From contig NZ_CP068022.1 of NCBI RefSeq assembly GCF_016695175.1, positions 1,102,001 to 1,166,000 of the forward strand: 64,000 bases of DNA, given 5' to 3'. Made by a program: the position numbers and the translations under genes. The notes beneath the pieces were generated by a model that saw only the letters and a list, made by a program, of their open reading frames with translations, did not search any database and was not told the DNA's origin. Below are positions 1-8,478 of the stretch, piece after piece. This DNA is from Pseudoalteromonas sp. GCY (GTDB lineage: Bacteria; Pseudomonadota; Gammaproteobacteria; Enterobacterales; Alteromonadaceae). How positions within the stretch are numbered: position 1 is the first letter of the stretch; every line of letters starts with the position of its first letter.

Positions 1-2
1 CC

Positions 3-113
3 AAATATGCATCAGGTATTATGGATAGCCCTATCACCAAGGCAATTGTCAGTTTTAACGATAGAATTGAGCACGGTGAAAGCATTGGCTTGTCACTTAG
101 CTACGTATTTTAA
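3..113 (+). CDS. C-terminal end of a MipA/OmpV-family outer membrane protein (partial)
   Basis: The third frame is open from the window edge to TAA at 111-113 and encodes 36 residues ending in SLSYVF. The terminal aromatic residue fits an outer-membrane beta-barrel end. The stretch MDSPIT resembles MTDSPIV near the end of the complete MipA-like protein at 4755-5630. The next gene is a DUF3019 protein, the same order as in the second module. I infer it is the truncated tail of the first module's MipA/OmpV protein. The 5' part lies outside the window. Confidence 0.72.
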   Translation, partial: KYASGIMDSPITKAIVSFNDRIEHGESIGLSLSYVF

Positions 114-123
114 GGAGCTAAAT

Positions 124-495
124 ATGAAAAAACGACTATTTGGCTTAGCCCTACTCGCAATGCAAACTCAAGCGAAAGAAGAAATTAACGTCCCCGTATG
201 GACCGTAAAACCAGGGCAATGTGTTGCGCTCGAACAAGGTCAGCAATGTTTTATCGACCTCTCAGTGACCTGGCAAACCTCAGTGACCGGTAACTTTTGT
301 CTCCATGCCGATGAAAAAGAGCTGGTTTGTTGGCAGCAGCAAAAAACCGCGAGTTGGCAAGGCGAGATTTTAGTTGAGAAAGATTTGCTCATTACCTTAG
401 AAGATAACAAGGATATTCTCGCAAGCTATGCGCTGCAATATGCTTGGGTGTTTAAACAACAAAAAAGTAACGCCGTGCGTTGGCGACTTTTCTAG
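124..495 (+). CDS. DUF3019 family small periplasmic protein (copy 1)
   Basis: This is a 123-residue protein with a short hydrophobic N-terminus (MKKRLFGLALLAMQTQA), consistent with export. The start is ATG 124, preceded by AAGGAG; an open frame further upstream belongs to the tail of the previous gene. Four cysteines occur in two pairs (GQC...QQC and NFC...LVC), a spacing shared with the paralogue at 5620-6009, so two disulphides are plausible. It sits between a MipA/OmpV tail and an OmpR-type regulator. DUF3019 proteins are often found beside such two-component genes, and a role as a periplasmic accessory to sensing is inference only. Confidence 0.8.
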   Translation: MKKRLFGLALLAMQTQAKEEINVPVWTVKPGQCVALEQGQQCFIDLSVTWQTSVTGNFCLHADEKELVCWQQQKTASWQGEILVEKDLLITLEDNKDILASYALQYAWVFKQQKSNAVRWRLF

Positions 496-503
496 GAGTA
501 GTT

Positions 504-1196
504 GTGGTAGCCGAGTTAGTCCTAATAGAAGACGATAAAGAATTGGCCCAGTGGCTGAGTGATTACCTCTCTACCAAGGGATTTTCAGTGCGGCTATATC
601 ATGATGGTCAAGATGGGCTGGAGCACGTTTTAGCCTGTCCTCCCGATTTGGTGATTTTAGATGGCATGCTGCCAAGTTTAGATGGCTTTGAAGTCTGCAA
701 GCAACTTCGTCAGTCGCTAAGCATTCCAATATTAATGCTAACAGCAAGGGATGAGGAAATTGATGAAATTATCGGCTTAGAGATGGGTGCTGACGACTAC
801 CTCAAAAAGCCAGTAAGAGGCAGGTTATTAGAAACTCGCATAAAAGCGCTATTAAGGCGCCATCATACTCAAGATACCACTCCCAAACAAACACTTGAGT
901 TTGGCGCTCTCTATATCAATAAAGAAGACAGAAGCGTTACTCTTGCTGGGCAGCCCGTTAACTTATCCAGCAATGAGTTTGATGCGCTTTGGGTACTTGC
1001 CAGTAAAGCCGGAAAAATTGTTACCCGAGATGAGCTTACTAAAGCACTCAGAGGATTTGATTATGATGGGTTTGACCGCTCTATAGATTTGCGTGTTTCG
1101 CGACTGAGAAAGAAGCTAGGTGATGATGGCCAAAACCCATTTAAAATAAAGACGGTATGGGGTAAAGGATATCAGTTAGCGAAGGACGTGTGGTAA
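504..1196 (+). CDS. OmpR-family response regulator (module 1)
   Basis: The 230-residue protein has an N-terminal receiver and a C-terminal winged helix. The acidic pocket is LIEDD, the phospho-acceptor is the Asp in VILDGMLP, and the conserved Lys is in GADDYLKKPV. The C-terminal half contains the SNEFDALWVLAS and DRSIDLRVSRLRKKLGD segments typical of OmpR DNA-binding domains. I chose GTG 504 because AGGAG at 494-498 sits five bases upstream; the TTG at 480 would add residues unlike the paralogue. It follows the DUF3019 gene by eight bases, and its stop overlaps the kinase start (TAATG). It probably controls the adjacent outer-membrane genes. Confidence 0.93.
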   Translation: MVAELVLIEDDKELAQWLSDYLSTKGFSVRLYHDGQDGLEHVLACPPDLVILDGMLPSLDGFEVCKQLRQSLSIPILMLTARDEEIDEIIGLEMGADDYLKKPVRGRLLETRIKALLRRHHTQDTTPKQTLEFGALYINKEDRSVTLAGQPVNLSSNEFDALWVLASKAGKIVTRDELTKALRGFDYDGFDRSIDLRVSRLRKKLGDDGQNPFKIKTVWGKGYQLAKDVW

Positions 1197-2449
1197 TGTG
1201 GCGCTTCGTGTTTGCTTTGCTTATCATCTTAACGCTCGCAAGCGTCATCACAGGTCTGATATTTGACACGCTTATCGCCTCATCCTCAGAGAATAATGAA
1301 GCCCACTACGATCCACTTAGCACAACCGCACCCATTATTGCCGCAATGGCTAGAGACAACATACCTGAATCACAAATTATTGCGATCCCACTGCACCAAA
1401 CACTAACCGCTCAACTTGTACCAAGAGCCGACTATCCACTTCCTGTGAGCTTAAGCCGCAAACTCTCTCAGCAGCGGTTTATTTACCTCGAAAGCGAATC
1501 TTCAGTAAGTGCTTGCATACTTATAAGCCAAGAAAATGTCTATATTTTGACAATAAAAAAGCAATTACAGACTAAATATGCTCTGCTCATGACCTTGTTA
1601 TTTTACGCTATCGTTATCGTTGTTGTCGTCGCCTTTTTAACCCCATTTATTGCTAGGCTGTTAAAGCTCAAAAATGCCGCACATCAGCTGGGTAAAGGCG
1701 AACTCAACGCCCGCGTGCAAGTCGGTACGGTATGGTACTTAAAGGATATTGAGCAAGCGTTTAATCAAATGGCACGACAAATAGCCGGGTTAATGACTGA
1801 CATGAAACTATTAAGCAGCGGACTTTCTCATGAATTACGTACGCCACTTGCAAGGGTGAGAATGGGGCTAGATACACTGGTTGAAACTCATGATGATGAG
1901 CTTCGGGCACAGTACGAAGATAGGATCAACCAAAACCTTGATGAAATGGAGCAAGTGATTGATGCTATTTTAGATTACGCAAGATTGCAGCACCGTCTTG
2001 ACGACGTGGAACTTCAGCCTGTTGACTTGAATGCTATGGCTCGCCAGTTAGCCAATAACGCCCACGTCCATGACTTAACACTAAAACTTTCGTCAAAACC
2101 TTGCTGGATAATCGGTGAAGGTCAGTACTTACGCATGCTAATCAATAACTTATTATCTAACGCGATAAAATATGCCAACGGTAAAATATCACTAGAAACC
2201 CGAGTCGATAATGACAAGGTTAAGTTTATTATTGAAGACGACGGGATAGGTATAAGTAACGAGGTTCGAGACAAAGTGTTACTACCGTTTTATCGCGACG
2301 ATTCTCAATCGCAATCAGGGTATGGAATTGGCTTGGCCTTTGTGCAACGTATAGTCACTCGCTTTGGCGGTACCATTGTAATTCAAAAAAGCCCCGCGCT
2401 GGGCGGGGCCAAAATCACTGTTTCGCTGATACAGACTCAGCAAAAGTAA
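1196..2449 (+). CDS. Sensor histidine kinase (module 1)
   Basis: This is a 417-residue membrane kinase with an N-terminal transmembrane helix, a periplasmic segment of about 100 residues, and a second helix near residues 125-150. A HAMP-like linker follows, then the H-box GLSHELRTPLARVRM and an ATPase domain with N-box NNLLSNAIKYA and G-boxes EDDGIGIS and GYGIGLAFV. ATG 1196 overlaps the regulator stop by one base, so the two are translationally coupled; GTG 1190 is a possible alternative. It is the partner of the regulator at 504-1196. The signal is unknown. The 3' end of this gene carries, on the other strand, a strong intrinsic terminator. Confidence 0.93.
   Translation: MWRFVFALLIILTLASVITGLIFDTLIASSSENNEAHYDPLSTTAPIIAAMARDNIPESQIIAIPLHQTLTAQLVPRADYPLPVSLSRKLSQQRFIYLESESSVSACILISQENVYILTIKKQLQTKYALLMTLLFYAIVIVVVVAFLTPFIARLLKLKNAAHQLGKGELNARVQVGTVWYLKDIEQAFNQMARQIAGLMTDMKLLSSGLSHELRTPLARVRMGLDTLVETHDDELRAQYEDRINQNLDEMEQVIDAILDYARLQHRLDDVELQPVDLNAMARQLANNAHVHDLTLKLSSKPCWIIGEGQYLRMLINNLLSNAIKYANGKISLETRVDNDKVKFIIEDDGIGISNEVRDKVLLPFYRDDSQSQSGYGIGLAFVQRIVTRFGGTIVIQKSPALGGAKITVSLIQTQQK
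2385..2409 (-). terminator. Intrinsic terminator for the beta-propeller gene, inside the kinase gene
   Basis: Read on the minus strand, a 7-bp GC-only stem (GCCCCGC/GCGGGGC, loop CCAGC) is followed directly by TTTTTT. It lies about 130 bases past the stop of the minus-strand gene at 2541-4544, within the last codons of the convergent kinase. No other candidate terminator is evident between the two genes. Confidence 0.8.
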
Positions 2450-2540
2450 CGTTAACTCTGAAGCTGTGGTAAGCAGTGCTACAGTTCACCGCTTGGCAAC
2501 GAAACAGTGTACAACAACCTAATATTCAAAGGGAGTTAGG

Positions 2541-4544
2541 TTAATGTGGTCCGCTGTTGTCAGCAGGCGTTTGCCAATTGCTCTGCCACACGTAGTTACC
2601 ATGGATATAAAGCAGTTTATCAGCCTGAATAAGTCCTCTATCTGCTTCGGTATATCCGAGTGCTTTGTCACTCGCTATGGGCGTTGCTACCTCGGCACGG
2701 CTACTCCCACGATAAGTGAGTGTTGAGTCCACGCCGTGGATAATTTCAAATGCGGCGAGATCGTTTTGGCTATACCAGTTATAACTACTTTCATTCACTT
2801 GTTCTGTATTCCAGTAAACAATCGGCAAAGTGAACCGGGTTACTGAGGCATTGTCTTTTAGCATGGCCAAAGCGCGATAATCATATTCCAGCGGTGTAAA
2901 TCCCCCTGCAAATGTATGATCTTTTAATAGCTTGGGTTCAGCAGGATTTGCAACATCAAACAAGCTCACTTTGGTGCCGGGCTGCACGTTTCCATCAGGG
3001 TCTCCAAGATGCTGACCTACCCCTAGAAGCAAACCGTCACCGACAGGGTGCAGATAAGAAGAGAAACCGGGGATCTCTAAACTTCCCGAGATTTTAGGCT
3101 GTGATGCGTCAGATAAATCCAGAACGTAGAGAGGATCTATTTGTCTAAAGGTTACGATATAGGCGGTATCGTTAAAATATCTAACCGCATAAATGTCTTC
3201 ATCCACAAGCCCCGTATCCGGATTAATTTTACCAATGGGGGTTGGATTTTGGCTATTTGGTAGCGTCGCCACGGTGTTGAGTTCATTCCCTTGTGGTTTG
3301 AGCATATACAACTTATGACTATTACCGATATCTGTATCATACTGACTCGTTACTACGCGCAGAACGCCATCTTTTTCATCAAATCGAGTCGCGGCCATCG
3401 TATCGCTGACACGAGCAAGTTGACCTTCCACCTCACCTGTTGCTTGGTATGTCACCCCTTCATCCGTTAACAATAACTTATGTAATACTATGCCTGATGG
3501 ATCCCAGATTGAAGTGTTGACATCACCATCACTGCCATTAAACGAGTAATTGTAAAGATACACTGCTGTTGCAGACATATAAAAACCAAAGGTGCGCGTA
3601 CTAACGCAAGTTGTTTTCACCTCATCAGGATTACGAATGTCAATCTCAGTCACTGTTGTTAAGCCATTATATCCATCTTGCGCGGTAGCATCTGCTGGCA
3701 AATAACAGCCATCTGCGGCAACCAGTGGCGCTACACTTCCTTGCTTTAAATTTCTAAATTGAGGTAATAAATCGTTAATGTTAGTGTCCATTAAGCGATT
3801 GTAGCTTGCTACTTTGTCAGCGCTATTAAAACCACTGTAGCGTATAGTGTGGTCGGCGATAACATAGAGTTTGTCACCGATTAATCTGCTGCCAACTAGT
3901 GAACCATCAATTTGAAAGCGCTTTTCGACCTCAGCCTGTGCGGGTAGGGATACGTTACTAAAAGCAAGCTCAATCACGCCTTGATAATTGATCTCAGGTT
4001 GTACCTCTTGCGATGACATATCATCAGCAAAATCATACTCATAGTCCATTAATACGCTGATGAGTTGATTGTTTTTAAGGTAAAGATTTTGGCTTGCAAA
4101 CTCTGAATCTGATACCGCTAATTCATTAACTTGTGTAGGGACATCCGTAGCCTCTGTATCTAAGATCCTAACGAAGGTTTTGCTGTCAGTATCCGCATAT
4201 GCAACGCTGGTCGAGCCGCCGATAAATAAGTAACGGCCATCGAATTTAACCCGGTCGCTTTCTGATACCCCTTCAACCAGTTGATTGGTGCCTGAGTAAG
4301 GTGCACTATCTGTGGTTGCAGATGGATTTTCCAAATCATCGCCATTATTCAACCCACCGCTGGCAACGAAAATACCGTTTTTGATAAACTGACTAAACTG
4401 AGCTGATGAAGCTGACTTCAACGGCGCAGAGCTATTATTAAGCGCGTTAAGTTCTGGTAATTTATCTTCATCATTGTCGTTACTACCACCACATGCGCAA
4501 AGGCTAGCGGCAAGCGGAAGACTGAGCCAAATTTTGCATCTCAT
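2541..4544 (-). CDS. Secreted beta-propeller domain lipoprotein (COG4880 type)
   Basis: The 667-residue protein starts with a lipoprotein signal (LPLAASLCACGG, lipidated Cys near residue 17-19). It resembles the family of secreted proteins with a C-terminal beta-propeller. Features are SDRVKFDGRYLFIGG early in the chain, paired statements such as DKLYVIADHTIRYSG, and the block AVRYFNDTAYIVTFRQIDPLYVLDLSD followed by PGFSSYLHPVGDGLLLGVG. Function is unknown in this family. It lies alone on the minus strand between the two sensor modules and converges with the first kinase. The start at 4544 gives the signal peptide directly. Confidence 0.8.
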   Translation of the reverse strand: MRCKIWLSLPLAASLCACGGSNDNDEDKLPELNALNNSSAPLKSASSAQFSQFIKNGIFVASGGLNNGDDLENPSATTDSAPYSGTNQLVEGVSESDRVKFDGRYLFIGGSTSVAYADTDSKTFVRILDTEATDVPTQVNELAVSDSEFASQNLYLKNNQLISVLMDYEYDFADDMSSQEVQPEINYQGVIELAFSNVSLPAQAEVEKRFQIDGSLVGSRLIGDKLYVIADHTIRYSGFNSADKVASYNRLMDTNINDLLPQFRNLKQGSVAPLVAADGCYLPADATAQDGYNGLTTVTEIDIRNPDEVKTTCVSTRTFGFYMSATAVYLYNYSFNGSDGDVNTSIWDPSGIVLHKLLLTDEGVTYQATGEVEGQLARVSDTMAATRFDEKDGVLRVVTSQYDTDIGNSHKLYMLKPQGNELNTVATLPNSQNPTPIGKINPDTGLVDEDIYAVRYFNDTAYIVTFRQIDPLYVLDLSDASQPKISGSLEIPGFSSYLHPVGDGLLLGVGQHLGDPDGNVQPGTKVSLFDVANPAEPKLLKDHTFAGGFTPLEYDYRALAMLKDNASVTRFTLPIVYWNTEQVNESSYNWYSQNDLAAFEIIHGVDSTLTYRGSSRAEVATPIASDKALGYTEADRGLIQADKLLYIHGNYVWQSNWQTPADNSGPH

Positions 4545-4645
4545 GATATGTTTCCTTGTAAGTTAAGTGCCAACGTAAGCCTAAACTTTCACACTAAAAT
4601 TTCTGTTATCTTCGCTACTTGTTTTGTTATTTAATGTTACCCTTT

Positions 4646-4683
4646 CTGGTAATTTGTACAGCGACTGGTAAATTACACTGGTA
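4646..4683 (+). promoter_or_regulatory. Candidate operator: three CTGGTA repeats upstream of the second MipA gene
   Basis: CTGGTAA occurs at 4646 and 4665 and CTGGTA at 4678, all in the same direction, in the gap between divergent genes. The first copy also forms TTACC-N6-GGTAA. Tandem direct repeats are the usual binding pattern of OmpR-family regulators, and one such regulator is encoded just downstream. The link is inference. Confidence 0.4.
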
Positions 4684-4754
4684 GTAATAATGCGCTTTGA
4701 TTGACACCTCTAAAAAGCCAGTGCAAAGCCCAAATTCAGAACTGGAGTTCCAAG

Positions 4755-5630
4755 TTGAATAAGTTATTAATGGCCTTAACCTTGCTGATTAGCACTCTGG
4801 TAAATGCCACGGCGGTGCCATGTGACGCCAATGACAGCGAGTGTACGCCAGTCGATGAATGGCGATTTGGCATTGCACTTGGCGGCGGCGTGATCTCCAA
4901 CCCACTCCATGACGGTGAAAATATTCCCTTGGTTGTTGTGCCCTATATTAGTTATTACGGTGAACACCTCTTTCTTGATAATGGGACTTTGGGCTATACC
5001 TTTCACTATACTGATAAATTTGATCTTAGCTTGATCGGCACATTTAATACCGAGCAGGCTTATTTCGAGAAATTTCACCCAAACAATATATTCGTGCAAA
5101 AAATGGGGTTTGATGCCAGCAATGAGCTCCCTGGCGGAGAATTCGCCGCAGAGCAAACCGCTATCTCCTTAGACGATATCGAGTCGAGAAAATGGGCCAT
5201 AGATGGCGGCGTTTTAGCCCACTGGATAATGAGTGATAGCGTAAAAATCAGCGCATCATGGCTCACAGATATCACCAACACTTATCAAGGTTACAATGCT
5301 GATGTTGGAGTTAGCTATCGTTTTAGATTCGATAATACACCTAACACTTATGTGTTTATTAAAGCGGGGCTAAAATGGAAAAGTCGACAACTGGTGGACT
5401 ATTACTACGGCATAGACAAAGCGGATACTCCGAATAGTGAACTATGGTATAAAGGCAGCTCAAGCTTCCAGCCTTATGTTAGCTTTGCTTACTCTTATCC
5501 CGTAAGTGAGTCTTGGACCTTTAAATTTAACGCCAAATATCAGCAACTTGATAGCACAATGACAGATAGCCCGATAGTCGAGGATAGCTATACCGCGACG
5601 GTCTTTGTCGGGGGAAAATATGAATTTTAG
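4755..5630 (+). CDS. MipA/OmpV family outer membrane protein (module 2)
   Basis: This is a 291-residue exported beta-barrel protein. After a signal peptide ending near LVNATA it has WRFGIALGGGVISNPLHDGENIP and VPYISYYGEHLFLDNGTLGY, which match the N-terminal part of MipA/OmpV proteins. It ends VFVGGKYEF with the terminal Phe of outer-membrane proteins. I chose TTG 4755 (NKLLMALTLL), which has GGAG seven bases upstream; ATG 4770 is possible. In other bacteria the family includes a scaffold for murein enzymes and porin-like proteins, so a specific function cannot be given. It is the first gene of module 2 and overlaps the DUF3019 gene by 11 bases. Confidence 0.88.
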   Translation: MNKLLMALTLLISTLVNATAVPCDANDSECTPVDEWRFGIALGGGVISNPLHDGENIPLVVVPYISYYGEHLFLDNGTLGYTFHYTDKFDLSLIGTFNTEQAYFEKFHPNNIFVQKMGFDASNELPGGEFAAEQTAISLDDIESRKWAIDGGVLAHWIMSDSVKISASWLTDITNTYQGYNADVGVSYRFRFDNTPNTYVFIKAGLKWKSRQLVDYYYGIDKADTPNSELWYKGSSSFQPYVSFAYSYPVSESWTFKFNAKYQQLDSTMTDSPIVEDSYTATVFVGGKYEF

Positions 5631-6009
5631 GTTGTACTTAATCATAATTATAATTTTCAGCGCACCAAGTAGAGCTTTAACCAAACCCAACAATGGCATT
5701 AATTTAGAAATAAAACCGATTACATGTATGGTGAAACAAGCAGGGCAACGCTGTGAAATGACGGCAAAAATTGCTTGGCAATCGCCCTCTAAAATGAACC
5801 TATGTTTATTTCAGGAAAAACAAAAATTACAATGCTGGGAGCAGGCCAAGGAGGCAAAATCAACACAAATTATCCAACTCTCAAAGTCCATGCTCTTTAC
5901 CCTAAAAGATGCTAAAAATAACGTTGTTGCAAAACAAAATATTGAAGTACACACAAGCGTCAACCAACAATATAGACGCAAACTCAGAAGCGATTGGAGT
6001 GTGTTTTAA
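5620..6009 (+). CDS. DUF3019 family small periplasmic protein (copy 2)
   Basis: This 129-residue protein has a hydrophobic N-terminus (LYLIIIIIFSAPSRA) suitable for export. It keeps the four-cysteine pattern of the copy at 124-495 (ITC...QRC and NLC...LQC) and a similar C-terminal WSVF. ATG 5620 follows GGGGA and overlaps the MipA gene by 11 bases; its own stop overlaps the regulator start by one base. The tight overlaps indicate translational coupling through the module. Function is unknown; a periplasmic signal-modulating role is a guess from context. Confidence 0.8.
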   Translation: MNFRLYLIIIIIFSAPSRALTKPNNGINLEIKPITCMVKQAGQRCEMTAKIAWQSPSKMNLCLFQEKQKLQCWEQAKEAKSTQIIQLSKSMLFTLKDAKNNVVAKQNIEVHTSVNQQYRRKLRSDWSVF

Positions 6010-6698
6010 TGGCCAAGGTATTACTTGTCGAAGATGATGTAAAACTAGCGGAGTTAACCGCAAAGTTCTTAATCCATAATGGCTTTGAAGTCGTTCAATT
6101 ACACAATGGTATTAACGCCATTAAAGCGATTGAAGCAGAAAAACCTGACATTCTCATTTTAGATATTATGCTACCCGGACTTGATGGTTTTTCTATTTGC
6201 AAAGCTGCGCGCGGTGAGTTTAAAGGGCCGGTTTTATTTCTTACCGCCAAAGACAGCGACTTCGACCATGTAAAAGGGCTTGAAATCGGTGCTGATGATT
6301 ACATTATCAAGCCTGTTGAGCCATACGTACTACTTGCCCGTTTGAATGCGCTATTAAGACGTACACAAAATGATGAAGTTCAGTCTGACTCCATTACCTT
6401 AGGCGAATTACAAATAGATAAATCGGACCGTAAGGTCTATTTGGCTGGAGATGAGGTTGAGCTCACAAGCTATGAATTTGATTTACTAAAGACGTTGGCA
6501 GGCCATGCGGGCGAAACGCTGAGTCGAGACTATATCTATAAACATGTTGTTGGCCGCGAATATGACGGATTAGATAGAAGTGTTGACGTACGCATTAGCC
6601 GGTTGCGTAAAAAGCTTGGCGACAATCTAGAGCAACCTGCGAGGCTTATTACCGTGTGGGGTAAGGGCTACCTCTGCTCTAAGTCTGCTTGGGGCTAG
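6009..6698 (+). CDS. OmpR-family response regulator (module 2)
   Basis: This is a 229-residue receiver plus winged-helix regulator, clearly paralogous to the protein at 504-1196. Receiver landmarks are LLVEDDVKLAEL, phospho-acceptor Asp in LILDIMLPGLDGF, and Lys in GADDYIIKPV. The DNA-binding half has LTSYEFDLLKTLA and DRSVDVRISRLRKKLGD. ATG 6009 overlaps the preceding stop by one base, and MAKVLLVEDD is a standard N-terminus. It probably regulates its own module and possibly the CTGGTAA repeats at 4646-4683. Cross-talk with the first module's regulator is plausible, given the similar DNA-binding segments, but unproven. Confidence 0.93.
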   Translation: MAKVLLVEDDVKLAELTAKFLIHNGFEVVQLHNGINAIKAIEAEKPDILILDIMLPGLDGFSICKAARGEFKGPVLFLTAKDSDFDHVKGLEIGADDYIIKPVEPYVLLARLNALLRRTQNDEVQSDSITLGELQIDKSDRKVYLAGDEVELTSYEFDLLKTLAGHAGETLSRDYIYKHVVGREYDGLDRSVDVRISRLRKKLGDNLEQPARLITVWGKGYLCSKSAWG

Positions 6699-6705
6699 TG
6701 TATTT

Positions 6706-7935
6706 GTGCTAAAACTATTACTCAGCCTCTATTTGGCTGTGTTTACCAGTATTGTCGTCATCAACCAAGTGAGCGAAGCTATTTGGTCTCATTGGGTGCT
6801 CTCCGCGCCCGATGAGTTGCGTCACGCAAAAGCGGTTGCCAACACACTGAAATCCACGATTTCCTCAGACCAGCTACCCCGAGAGTCAGAAACTGTCAAA
6901 ATACTCAACATGGATGATGTCGCTTGGCTGCCTGAGCAAGCCAGCGCTTTAGTTCAAGGTGGTATTTTAACGAGCTTTGACGATGAAGGCCGCGCTTGGC
7001 TGACTTTCAAAGTACCCGATTCAACGTTGCTGCTGCAATTAGGGCCATTGGCACCGGCGGCTTCTGCCGCCAATAAACAATGGATCATCAAATTGCTTTC
7101 TTATGCCGTGCTCGCGTTTTTACTTATGCTGTGGATAAGACCCTTGTGGCTTGATTTATTGCAACTGAGATATATCACCGAAAATCTCACTCAAGGCCAA
7201 CTGCCCAAAGCGACCCGACATTCCCGGTTTTCTGCCATTTCAAATTTAACCGAGCAGATCCGCGACTTGGCATCTCAAGTCGCAAGGCTAATTGAAAACC
7301 AAAAACTACTCGTTAATGCGGTTTCTCACGACCTGCGCACCCCACTTGCCAGACTTAAGTTTGCTTTAGCTATGCTGCCAGAGCAAAGCCGTGAGCAAGC
7401 AAGTGATATGGCGGACGATGTGGTCGAAATGGAGGCGATGATTGATGAAATGCTAGCTTACGCACGGCTTGAATTTGAAGTAGAGAAACTTGAGATAACG
7501 CCAATTGACCTTTGTGAACTTGTCAGCGATCAGATAAGCAAACTCAATAAGCTTACCGATAAAAAAATAACGTTCAAGAAAATGAGTAATACGGTCATCA
7601 TCTCTGGCAACCTACATTACCTTTCTCGAGCTTTGCAAAATATCGTACAAAACGCTGATAAATATGGTCGCTCAACCATAGCGATTAATATTGAGTGTGA
7701 CAAAAGCAATGCCTATATCCATATTGAGGATGACGGTGATGGAATTCCTAAATCTCAGTGGGAGTCGGTTTTTATTCCCTTCTCACGCTTAGATGAAAGT
7801 CGCAGCAAAGATAACGGTGGTTATGGCCTTGGACTGGCTATCGTACGCAAAATCGCCACTTGGCATCGCGGCAGTTGCCATGTTGGATTCTCCGAACTTG
7901 GCGGTGCTAAGTTTACTCTGACTTTGCCACTGTAA
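6706..7935 (+). CDS. Sensor histidine kinase (module 2)
   Basis: This 409-residue kinase has an N-terminal membrane helix, a periplasmic loop of about 100 residues, and a second helix around residues 128-148. The H-box is VSHDLRTPLARLKFAL, with N-box NIVQNADKYG, and G-boxes EDDGDGIP and GGYGLGLAIVRKI. GTG 6706 is eight bases after the regulator stop and gives VLKLLLSLYLAVF as the first helix. It pairs with the regulator at 6009-6698. The sensor loop is divergent from that of the module 1 kinase, suggesting different signals. Confidence 0.92.
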   Translation: MLKLLLSLYLAVFTSIVVINQVSEAIWSHWVLSAPDELRHAKAVANTLKSTISSDQLPRESETVKILNMDDVAWLPEQASALVQGGILTSFDDEGRAWLTFKVPDSTLLLQLGPLAPAASAANKQWIIKLLSYAVLAFLLMLWIRPLWLDLLQLRYITENLTQGQLPKATRHSRFSAISNLTEQIRDLASQVARLIENQKLLVNAVSHDLRTPLARLKFALAMLPEQSREQASDMADDVVEMEAMIDEMLAYARLEFEVEKLEITPIDLCELVSDQISKLNKLTDKKITFKKMSNTVIISGNLHYLSRALQNIVQNADKYGRSTIAINIECDKSNAYIHIEDDGDGIPKSQWESVFIPFSRLDESRSKDNGGYGLGLAIVRKIATWHRGSCHVGFSELGGAKFTLTLPL

Positions 7936-8478
7936 AGCTAATTGATCTATATAATTGTGCTGGAGTTCATATACACTCGCATCATCAAACTAATAACAGT
8001 AAACGCTTATTTGATGGTGCAGTGATAAGACTGAGCATACCCAAATTTGTTGACTCTTCGATTGTGGTACTACAAGATGCAGGGCTTTGAAATAGGTTAG
8101 TAAGTCGATACTAATCTCTAAAAGGGCTGCAACGACTCAAATTTGCTTAAAATGACGTGTATGCAAGGACGACGTGTATGCAAGGACAGGCTTGGGTAGT
8201 TTGCGGTTAGTTATACGATAACCTGAAGATAAATACGAATAACTCACAACGAACCTAGAGCGGCTGGCACCGTACTTATTGCTTGTAAAAGCAACCACTG
8301 TAGAGGCCTTAACGGCGGAGGCTCGGAATTCCTAAAGGCAATTTAATTATTGTTTTACATTAGTTTACACGTAGCTTTACCCCATAGCTGATACAGTGTT
8401 CTCTGTTCAAAAGAATAATGTAAATCGCTACCCCCCTGCTACTGTAAGCAGGTTTATCTAGCGCTTAAGGAGAACAGC
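7936..8478. other. Long intergenic region, no gene recognised
   Basis: No convincing coding frame is present. It holds a perfect 17-bp tandem duplication at 8154-8187 and, near the right end, a short hairpin (CCTGCT at 8435-8440, AGCAGG at 8447-8452). The ribosome site AAGGAG of the next gene follows at about 8466. The hairpin is followed by TTTATCT, so it could be a weak terminator or a leader structure. I see no other signal. Confidence 0.5.
8154..8187 (+). repeat. Perfect 17-bp tandem duplication
   Basis: The unit GACGTGTATGCAAGGAC occurs at 8154-8170 and again immediately at 8171-8187 without mismatch. This looks like recent slippage or duplication in noncoding DNA. Confidence 0.9.
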
